Origin: an uncultured Bdellovibrionales bacterium
GTDB lineage: Bacteria > Bdellovibrionota > FAC87 > UBA2466
Assembly: GCA_937903155.1 (NCBI GenBank)
Contig: CALCZU010000128.1
Span: 1-10,770, forward strand
Direction: 5' to 3'
Length of the DNA: 10,770 nucleotides
Shown: piece by piece, positions 1-4,984 of the stretch
Layout: each line of letters opens with the position of its first letter
Position numbering within the stretch: position 1 is the first letter of the stretch
Program-made: the position numbers and the translations under genes
Notes under the pieces: model-generated
Told to the model about the DNA's origin: nothing
Seen by the model: only the letters and a program-made list of their open reading frames with translations
The model's database searches: none

Positions 1-19
1 TCAATTGAGAAAGGCCCAT
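1..19 (-). CDS. Possible 5' end of a further operon gene (partial)
   Basis: Reading leftwards, an ATG at 19-17 opens a frame (M-G-L-S-Q-L) that leaves the window after six codons. It is preceded directly by AAGGAAGG, a good Shine-Dalgarno run, and lies 35 nt after the stop of the minus-strand ABC ATPase gene, which is the expected spacing for a next gene in the operon. Six residues do not allow a product to be named. A permease or substrate-binding protein of the same transporter is one possibility by context, but that is a guess. Confidence 0.35.
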
Positions 20-54
20 CCTTCCTTATCGGAAGTTTTTGACGCGTGCTTAAT

Positions 55-735
55 TTAAATCGACGATTGGGGGGTAAGTCTTCCGTGCTGAAGTTTTAGA
101 ATTCGGTGACAAAAATATTTTACGGTTTCTTCGTCGTGACTGATAAAGAGGTAGGCTATTTTCGTTTCTTTTTGGAGTTGAATCAAAAGTTTTAAGATGT
201 CGGCTTGGATGGACATATCGAGTTGGCTTAAGGGTTCATCTAAAATCAGTAACTGAGGTTCGCTTGCAAGTGCACGAGCTAAACTCACTCGCTGTTTTTG
301 ACCGCCACTGAGCTCATCCGCAGCGCGAAAGGCATGTTCCCACTCAAGTCCTACTCGTTTAAGCAAGCTTTCGACGCGTAATCTTCGCTCGGCTCGCGTT
401 AATAACGGAAAATGGATTTTCAAGCCCTCTTCCACCAAATAATAAACAATCAAATTCGGATTCAAGGTGCTTGAAGCATCTTGAAAAACGATTTGTACTT
501 TTTTTCGAAACTCTAATGTATTTTGAACAGCCCTGTTCTGAAAAAAAATTGTTCCGCTATCTGCATTTTGCAATTGAAGAAGAATTCGTGCGAGCGAAGA
601 CTTCCCTGCTCCCGAATCTCCCATCAGTCCGACGGCTTCATTTTCGTAAATTTCAAAACTTACTTCATTTAGAATGGAATACTTGCGGCGATAAGTGCAA
701 CTGACTTTTTCTACTTTTAAAAGAGGTTCAGTCAC
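55..735 (-). CDS. ABC transporter ATP-binding protein, peptide/nickel importer class (DppF/NikE-like)
   Basis: A cytoplasmic nucleotide-binding subunit that would hydrolyse ATP to drive an ABC importer. With the GTG at 735 as start it has 226 residues. Visible motifs are Walker A GDSGAGKS (39-46), Q-loop Q85, a full signature LSGGQ (142-146), Walker B LLILDE (162-167) followed by PLSQLD, and the switch histidine H200 in ISHD. These match the DppF/OppF/NikE/YejF-C-terminal class. It is shorter than typical DppF (about 330 residues) and lacks the C-terminal oligopeptide-transporter extension, so it is nearer to NikE in size. The start at 735 is preferred over the GTG at 747 because GGGAG (745-741) lies 5 nt before it. 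It overlaps the preceding ATPase gene by 8 nt, and the two probably form the heterodimeric ATPase pair of one transporter. Substrate unknown. Confidence 0.88.
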   Translation of the reverse strand: MTEPLLKVEKVSCTYRRKYSILNEVSFEIYENEAVGLMGDSGAGKSSLARILLQLQNADSGTIFFQNRAVQNTLEFRKKVQIVFQDASSTLNPNLIVYYLVEEGLKIHFPLLTRAERRLRVESLLKRVGLEWEHAFRAADELSGGQKQRVSLARALASEPQLLILDEPLSQLDMSIQADILKLLIQLQKETKIAYLFISHDEETVKYFCHRILKLQHGRLTPQSSI

Positions 736-1510
736 GGCGACTCCCACTCGGCAAACAACTTAAGAGAAACTGGCTATAGGAAGTTTGAGGACTTAAGAAG
801 AGTGGCTCGGGAGCGCTCGACTCCACGATTTTTCCCTCTCTCATTACGATAATCTTGTCCGCAAATTGGCGAGCCAGTCTTAAGTCATGAGTAACCCATA
901 GTAGCGCGAGTCCGGAACTTCGGACTTGGTCCAATAAAAGATTCATCGTTTGAATTTGCAGTTTTGAGTCCAAGGCATTTATCAGCTCATCGGCCAAAAC
1001 GATATCTGGCTTTCCCGATAAAGCTTGTGCAACCGCAACCCTTTGAATCATTCCTCCACTCAGTTCATGAGGAAAAAGCGATGAAACATTGGAATCCTGA
1101 AGGCCGACGGTTGCCAAAAGCTTTTGTCTCTCAACCAAACGGTCGGCTTTTCTCATTTTTGGGAAATAATGCCGCAAACATTCATCCATTTGACTCCCGA
1201 CCGTAAAAATCGGATCGAACGAATTTAAACAGTTTTGAAAAACAAAACTAATCTGACGCCCTCGGACGAGTTGCATTTGTTTTTCACTGAAAGCGAGAAG
1301 ATTGCTATTTTCAAAAGAAATTTCACCGCGAGCGCTAAAAGTTTTCGGTAGTAATTTGAGAATCGAATGTAAGACACTGCTTTTTCCTGCTCCAGACTCC
1401 CCAACAATCGCGATCGATTGTCCTGGCCTGAGCTCAAACGAAACCTGATTTAAAACCCGCTTCATGGGTCGCGTTGCGATCTCAACCGTCAGGTCTTTGA
1501 TGTAGAGCAT
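728..1510 (-). CDS. ABC transporter ATP-binding protein, peptide/nickel importer class (DppD/NikD-like)
   Basis: First of two adjacent ABC ATPases, 260 residues, cytoplasmic, expected to pair with the next gene product. Motifs in order: Walker A GESGAGKS (37-44), Q-loop Q92 in FVFQN, signature LSGGMIQRV (150-158) in the SGGM form typical of DppD/OppD/NikD, Walker B IVLADE (170-175) and the switch H208 in VTHD. After Walker B the usual proline is replaced: ADELINALD stands where the family mostly has ADEPTTALD. Catalytic glutamate E175 is kept. The C-terminal piece SYSQFLLSCLPS (244-255) corresponds to the Y-(T/S)-x-x-L-L-x-x-x-P tail of the class, but the protein ends soon after, without the cysteine-containing tail of long DppD proteins, so it is NikD-sized. 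ATG at 1510 has no strong Shine-Dalgarno sequence. It lies 21 nt after the lipoprotein stop. Substrate cannot be assigned. Confidence 0.88.
   Translation of the reverse strand: MLYIKDLTVEIATRPMKRVLNQVSFELRPGQSIAIVGESGAGKSSVLHSILKLLPKTFSARGEISFENSNLLAFSEKQMQLVRGRQISFVFQNCLNSFDPIFTVGSQMDECLRHYFPKMRKADRLVERQKLLATVGLQDSNVSSLFPHELSGGMIQRVAVAQALSGKPDIVLADELINALDSKLQIQTMNLLLDQVRSSGLALLWVTHDLRLARQFADKIIVMREGKIVESSAPEPLFLSPQTSYSQFLLSCLPSGSRRD
741..745 (-). promoter_or_regulatory. Ribosome binding site deciding the GTG start at 735
   Basis: GGGAG on the minus strand with a 5-nt spacer to the GTG at 735-733. It supports this start rather than the in-frame GTG four codons upstream (747), which would itself overlap the site. 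Confidence 0.6.
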
Positions 1511-1531
1511 GGATCTATCGTACCCACGCCT

Positions 1532-2323
1532 TTAAGGTTTGAGAAGAACCTTCTCCGTGTCTTTAGGAAGCTGAACGTCAATTGGCTGGGTAGGCTTGGG
1601 ATTCACTTGAATATCATCCCATTCTACTTCGACGCGGGTGTGTTCATTCAACCCTTCGAACTTTGCCGAATAAGCGAGAGACAATCCGCTCGAGTTTTTC
1701 TTGTCATTACAACAAGGCCCCAGATCGTCGTAAACGATTTCAAAAGGATGTGATGAATCCTTCCATTCTAATTTTTTTAAAACGCCTAAATCTCCATCGA
1801 CATGGCAGGTAATCTTTTCTTTACCCGTATCAATCGTCCCGACATAGGTTGCATCTGAATCATCCCACTCCCAGTCTTTAAATTTCGCTTTTTGAATATG
1901 GGCCGGAAGTTTTCCGAGCCAGAGTCCTAAAACTTCATCAAAGGGAAGCGCGATTCCCATTTTCTGTTTCAAGTACTCTCGCCCGTTTTCATTCTCCAGA
2001 AATGCGATTTTTTGGTAAACAAAATACGAAGTAAACGCTCGATTTTTTTTCGTCGCCGCGAAATGCAAGCGACCGAACGGATCTTTAATTTCAAGACGAA
2101 TGGTGTCTGGAGTTAAGAAAAGAATTTTGCCTTTTCCCGAAACACTCTTGCCCTTCTCTTCAAACAGAAGATGCGCCTTTGCCTCCCAAGAGCTCAGCTC
2201 CTTTGTGCGATTAGACTGTTCTTCCCAAAAATCTTCGACTCCTAAACCCGTTGGCTTTTTCAACGGTTTCGAAACGCAACCCAAAACTAAAAACGGGAGA
2301 AGCCATCCAAATACTTTCATCAT
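1532..2323 (-). CDS. LolB-like / DUF4292-like outer membrane lipoprotein
   Basis: A predicted lipoprotein of 263 residues. The N-terminus is a short signal peptide with a hydrophobic core WLLPFLVLG ending in the lipobox VLGC. Cysteine 16 would be lipidated, and the following residue is valine, not aspartate, which by the E. coli rule favours outer-membrane targeting. Residues about 45-140 follow the LolB/DUF4292 pattern: a W-x-A-K-A start, G-K-G-K-I in a beta strand, the P-D-T-I-R-L-E-I-x-D-P-F-G block (72-84), and a later L-G-L-W-L-G-K-L-P (132-140). LolB inserts lipoproteins into the outer membrane, but the resemblance is by eye and this protein is longer than E. coli LolB (about 207). An adjacent Cys-Cys pair (204-205) is notable. 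Its ATG overlaps the hydrolase stop (ATGA, 2323-2320). A second ATG at 2320 has better spacing to GGGA and could be the true start. Confidence 0.68.
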   Translation of the reverse strand: MMKVFGWLLPFLVLGCVSKPLKKPTGLGVEDFWEEQSNRTKELSSWEAKAHLLFEEKGKSVSGKGKILFLTPDTIRLEIKDPFGRLHFAATKKNRAFTSYFVYQKIAFLENENGREYLKQKMGIALPFDEVLGLWLGKLPAHIQKAKFKDWEWDDSDATYVGTIDTGKEKITCHVDGDLGVLKKLEWKDSSHPFEIVYDDLGPCCNDKKNSSGLSLAYSAKFEGLNEHTRVEVEWDDIQVNPKPTQPIDVQLPKDTEKVLLKP

Positions 2324-3252
2324 TTTCCCAAGCCTTTCAAAAACTTTTCAACTGCCTCATTTACCTTATCCGGAAAATCCGTGTGAGCATTGTGGCTTCC
2401 TTCCGGAACAATCAACAGTTCCGAATGCGACATCAGTTCCGCGATTTCCTTCTGAAGATTCACGGGCGTCACCATATCGTTTCCACCGGCTACGACCAAG
2501 GTTTTCGTCGATATTTTTTTTAGGATTTTTTTCCCATCGAACTGCGTGTAGTCCTTCATCAGTGAATTAAAAATTTTAAATGGAGTGCGATTCACCCCTT
2601 CCATATAATTTAAGACATCCTGTTCTTCGCTCTTACTCGCATTGAAGCCGAGCCTTGACGTCAAAAGATAATTCATCCGATTTTTTTCGCTCAATTTTTT
2701 CCACAGAAGGTTCATCAGATAAGGAGAAATTTCGTGCAACGCGCTCGCCGCGTAAAAAACTTTATCCACTTGGTGAGTGTAGAACATGTCTTTGAATGGA
2801 TTGGTTACCGCGCCACAGATAAAGACCATTGCCTTAATCACATCGGGATTCTTTTTCGCATACTGGGTCAAAACCGGAACGCCCATGCTGTGTCCGAGAA
2901 AAACCGCCTTTTCGATACCCAAGTGAGCAACCAAATCCTCAATGTCATTTGCACACCACTCAAGTGTCATATGCTGATCATTTTGGGGAAAGCTTGAATT
3001 CTGATGGCCTCGGTAATCAAACGCAATGACCCTGTAGGATTTCGAAAAATGCTGAATCTGATGCCGCCAGTGTTCTCGCCGGCACAAGAGCCCGTAACAA
3101 AAAACGAGAGGTTCTCCCTTTCCGAAAGTTTCGTAATAAAGACTTGTTCCGTCTCGGGCGTTGAAGATACCCTTCTCAATTGGAGACGCTAAAGACATCT
3201 GTTCAGGTTCAGTGTAACTAATTGATTTTAATGTACTTTTCTGTCGATTCAA
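2320..3252 (-). CDS. Alpha/beta hydrolase
   Basis: A 310-residue alpha/beta-hydrolase-fold enzyme. It shows the nucleophile elbow GHSMG with S122 (120-124), a probable acid D259 in GGNDMVTP, and a probable catalytic H287 in PEGSHNAH, in the usual order and spacing. The strand-3 loop that normally reads HG(x) near the oxyanion hole reads FCYGLLC here (51-57), so the histidine is replaced by tyrosine. A region around 155-235 would form the lid. No signal peptide is visible, so it is probably cytoplasmic. The substrate is unknown: esterase, lipase and C-C hydrolase activities are all possible in this family. The start is the TTG at 3252, which has GGAG 5 nt upstream. The first ATG (codon 19, at 3198) has no ribosome binding site and the intervening residues look unstructured. 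It heads the minus-strand operon. Confidence 0.85.
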   Translation of the reverse strand: MNRQKSTLKSISYTEPEQMSLASPIEKGIFNARDGTSLYYETFGKGEPLVFCYGLLCRREHWRHQIQHFSKSYRVIAFDYRGHQNSSFPQNDQHMTLEWCANDIEDLVAHLGIEKAVFLGHSMGVPVLTQYAKKNPDVIKAMVFICGAVTNPFKDMFYTHQVDKVFYAASALHEISPYLMNLLWKKLSEKNRMNYLLTSRLGFNASKSEEQDVLNYMEGVNRTPFKIFNSLMKDYTQFDGKKILKKISTKTLVVAGGNDMVTPVNLQKEIAELMSHSELLIVPEGSHNAHTDFPDKVNEAVEKFLKGLGK

Positions 3253-3257
3253 TTTAA

Positions 3258-3261
3258 CTCC
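3258..3261 (-). promoter_or_regulatory. Ribosome binding site supporting the TTG start of the hydrolase
   Basis: GGAG on the minus strand followed by TTAAA and then TTG (3252-3250). The downstream ATG at 3198 lacks any purine-rich site, so this site decides the start. Confidence 0.55.
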
Positions 3262-3325
3262 AGATGCACATGCAAAATGCTTTAAAACGTGCTAAACCGT
3301 TCTCCTCTTAAGTCATTCAAGAGAC

Positions 3326-3346
3326 TGCCCCAATTATAGAGGGGTA
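3326..3346 (-). promoter_or_regulatory. Possible -10 element and operator-like inverted repeat in the divergent gap
   Basis: On the minus strand a perfect TATAAT lies at 3338-3333, about 80 nt ahead of the hydrolase TTG. It is enclosed by CCCC (3328-3331) and GGGG (3341-3344), extendable by one wobble and one A-T pair, so an inverted repeat with a 9-nt centre frames the hexamer. No recognisable -35 was found at 16-18 nt. On the plus strand the same bases contain TATAGA. This could be a regulated promoter for the hydrolase operon or for the inositol synthase gene. Confidence 0.3.
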
Positions 3347-3393
3347 ATTCGCTTTGGGCGAGAACTCTCTTTTGCATCCGACTTAAACATTTT

Positions 3394-3398
3394 GGAGG
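3394..3398 (+). promoter_or_regulatory. Strong ribosome binding site of the inositol-phosphate synthase gene
   Basis: GGAGG with a 7-nt spacer before the ATG at 3406. It fixes the start and predicts efficient translation. Confidence 0.85.
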
Positions 3399-3405
3399 AT
3401 AAAAC

Positions 3406-4734
3406 ATGACCCGTACGCAGATAAAAGTTGAAAAGCCCGTTGGAAAATTAGGCGTCCTAATGCCTGGAATGGGAGCCGTCGCAACGACTTTCATCGCGGG
3501 TGTTGAAGCCGTTAAAAAAGGAATTGCAGAGCCTGTCGGATCGCTTACCCAAATGGGTCATTTAAGACTCGGAAAGCGAAGTGAAAACCGAACTTCGATG
3601 ATCAAAGATTTTATTCCTCTCGCGGATTTAAATTCCCTCGTTTTCGGCGGCTGGGATATTTTTCCGGATAACGCTTTCGAATCTGCTTCCAAAGCAAAAG
3701 TTCTCGAAAAAGAATTGATCGAACAAATCCGTCCCGAGCTCGAAGCGATTAAACCGATGCCGGCCGTTTTCGATCCGAAGTTCATCACTTTGATTAAGGG
3801 TCCCCACGTTAAAAAAGGGCCTACGAAAATGGATCTCGCCAATCAATTGCGCGAAGACATCCGAAATTTTAAAAATGCGAATAAATGCGAAAGACTCGTT
3901 GTAGTCTGGTGTGCGAGCACTGAAGTTTACACAGAACTCAGCCCTTACCACGATTCGATTGCAGGATTTGAAAAGGCGCTCGAAGACAACGAACCCAATA
4001 TTGCGCCGTCTCAGATTTACGCTTACGCGGCGATCAAAGAACGCGTTCCGTTTGCAAACGGATCTCCTAATCGTTGCGTAGACATCAAAGCCCTTCAAGA
4101 TCTCGCTCGCGAAATGAAAGTCGCAATTGCAGGCTCCGATTACAAAACGGGTCAAACTTTGATGAAAACGATCCTCGCTCCTGGATTAAAATCCAGACTC
4201 CTTGGAATGAGCGGCTGGTTTTCGACGAATATTCTTGGAAACCGAGACGGTGAAGTTTTGGCCGATCCAGGTTCTTTCAAATCCAAAGAAGTTTCGAAGC
4301 TTTCGGTACTCGAACAGATTTTGGATCCCGAAACTTATCCAACTCTTTACGGGGATGTTCACCATCAAGTGCACATCAACTATTATCCACCTCGCGGCGA
4401 TAATAAAGAAGGCTGGGATAACATCGACATCTTCGGCTGGCTCGGTTATCCGATGCAGATCAAAGTCAACTTCCTCTGCCGCGACAGTATCCTTGCCGCT
4501 CCGATCGTTTTAGATCTCGCGATCTTTATGGACTTAGCTCAGAGAAGTAATCTTTACGGGATTCAAGAATGGCTTTCATGCTATTTCAAAAGTCCTCTCA
4601 CAGCTCCTGAGTTAAAGCCCGAGCACGACCTGCAAGTGCAGATGCTGAAGCTTCACAATACGTTGAGATTCTTGGGGGGTGAAGAACTCATCAACCATCT
4701 CGGTTTAACGTATTACGGAATCGTTGAAGAGTAA
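3406..4734 (+). CDS. ino1: Inositol-3-phosphate synthase (myo-inositol-1-phosphate synthase)
   Basis: Predicted to convert D-glucose 6-phosphate to 1D-myo-inositol 3-phosphate with NAD+ as catalytic cofactor, the committed step to inositol, phosphatidylinositol and inositol-based solutes; cytoplasmic. The 442 residues fit the shorter prokaryotic proteins (yeast enzyme about 533). An N-terminal nucleotide-binding strand-loop reads GVLMPGMGAVATT (16-28). VVVWCASTEVY (165-175) corresponds to the family block VVLWTANTERY. SDYKTGQTLMKT (244-255), with the lysine of the (D/S)-(F/Y)-K-(S/T)-G-Q motif, is a hallmark of the catalytic domain. NILGNRDG (275-282) matches the N-H-L-G-N-N-D-G block, FKSKEVSK (291-298) matches FRSKEISK, and CRDSILAAPIVLDL (358-371) matches E-D-S-L-L-A-A-P-I-I-L-D-L. 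It has its own strong ribosome binding site and terminator, so it looks monocistronic. Not part of the Kdp unit. Confidence 0.93.
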   Translation: MTRTQIKVEKPVGKLGVLMPGMGAVATTFIAGVEAVKKGIAEPVGSLTQMGHLRLGKRSENRTSMIKDFIPLADLNSLVFGGWDIFPDNAFESASKAKVLEKELIEQIRPELEAIKPMPAVFDPKFITLIKGPHVKKGPTKMDLANQLREDIRNFKNANKCERLVVVWCASTEVYTELSPYHDSIAGFEKALEDNEPNIAPSQIYAYAAIKERVPFANGSPNRCVDIKALQDLAREMKVAIAGSDYKTGQTLMKTILAPGLKSRLLGMSGWFSTNILGNRDGEVLADPGSFKSKEVSKLSVLEQILDPETYPTLYGDVHHQVHINYYPPRGDNKEGWDNIDIFGWLGYPMQIKVNFLCRDSILAAPIVLDLAIFMDLAQRSNLYGIQEWLSCYFKSPLTAPELKPEHDLQVQMLKLHNTLRFLGGEELINHLGLTYYGIVEE

Positions 4735-4761
4735 GACCACTTCAAAAAATCTTTAAATTTG

Positions 4762-4790
4762 CGGACTGCGAAAGCAGTCCGTTTTTTTTT
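4762..4790 (+). terminator. Intrinsic terminator after the inositol-phosphate synthase gene
   Basis: An 8-bp perfect GC-rich stem CGGACTGC / GCAGTCCG (4762-4769 and 4774-4781) closed by a GAAA tetraloop, followed at once by nine T residues (4782-4790). It starts 27 nt after the synthase stop codon and isolates that gene from the kdp operon. Confidence 0.95.
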
Positions 4791-4816
4791 GTTTAACCCG
4801 ACACAATCTCTACAAT
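4789..4816 (+). promoter_or_regulatory. Weak sigma-70-like promoter candidate upstream of kdpF
   Basis: TTGTTT (4789-4794), a 16-nt spacer and TACAAT (4811-4816). The -10 is one base off consensus but the -35 is poor. It directly abuts and overlaps the left edge of the KdpE-box-like repeat, and its -35 lies in the terminator T-run. It could be a basal promoter, but an activated promoter should lie downstream of the box, and no convincing -10 is seen there (TTGAGG at 4837-4842 could serve as -35). Confidence 0.25.
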
Positions 4817-4834
4817 TTATCCTTTTTTTATCCC
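4814..4834 (+). promoter_or_regulatory. Candidate KdpE response-regulator box
   Basis: TTTATCC occurs twice, at 4816-4822 and 4827-4833, exactly 11 bp apart, as expected for tandem OmpR/PhoB-family half sites on one helix face. The whole stretch, with T-A-T, then C, seven T residues, A and a C-rich right end, closely resembles the E. coli KdpE site upstream of kdpFABC as I remember it. It lies 65-85 bp before kdpF, between the upstream terminator and the operon, which is the right place for activation by phosphorylated KdpE at low K+. Confidence 0.6.
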
Positions 4835-4898
4835 TTTTGAGGCTATTTTTGCGCCTTTTTCACACCTAAAACGGCATTCTGAAGTTGGAGGATACTTT

Positions 4899-4982
4899 AT
4901 GGAACTCGGAATCGGAGCCTTCCTTTCAATTCTTATTCTAGGCTACGTGCTTTATTCACTGGTCTATCCGGAGAGGTTTTAG
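4899..4982 (+). CDS. kdpF: K+-transporting ATPase small subunit KdpF
   Basis: A 27-residue single-span membrane peptide. The sequence is M-E-L-G-I-G-A-F then the hydrophobic stretch LSILILGYVLYSLVY, ending in PERF. The Y-x-L-Y-x-L-x-x-P-E-(R/K)-F ending is the KdpF signature, and length is close to E. coli KdpF (29). In E. coli KdpF sits in the membrane against KdpA and stabilises the KdpFABC complex. GGAGGA (4887-4892) lies 6 nt ahead of the ATG. The gene ends 2 nt before kdpA, and GGAGAGG inside its last codons (4970-4976) is the kdpA ribosome binding site. Identification rests on motif, size and position together. Confidence 0.92.
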   Translation: MELGIGAFLSILILGYVLYSLVYPERF

Positions 4983-4984
4983 TT

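Noticed and set aside
2100..2570. 156-codon plus-strand open frame across the lipoprotein/hydrolase junction
   Set aside because: Antisense to two well-supported genes, low-complexity Ser/Pro/Phe-rich translation, no ribosome binding logic.
3253..3405. Small gene in the divergent gap
   Set aside because: No frame with a ribosome binding site and meaningful length; the region is better read as promoter and operator space.
3628..4155. 175-codon minus-strand open frame inside the inositol-phosphate synthase gene
   Set aside because: It lies wholly antisense to a gene with clear family motifs, and its translation has no recognisable domain; it is a codon-bias shadow.
4839..4860. Hairpin plus T-run (AGGC/GCCT then TTTTT) in the kdp leader as attenuator
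   Set aside because: Only four Watson-Crick pairs with a 9-nt loop; too weak to propose termination.
4791..4898. c-di-AMP (ydaO/kuaA type) riboswitch ahead of kdp
   Set aside because: The leader is about 100 nt, T-rich, and shows none of the extended paired structure such riboswitches need.
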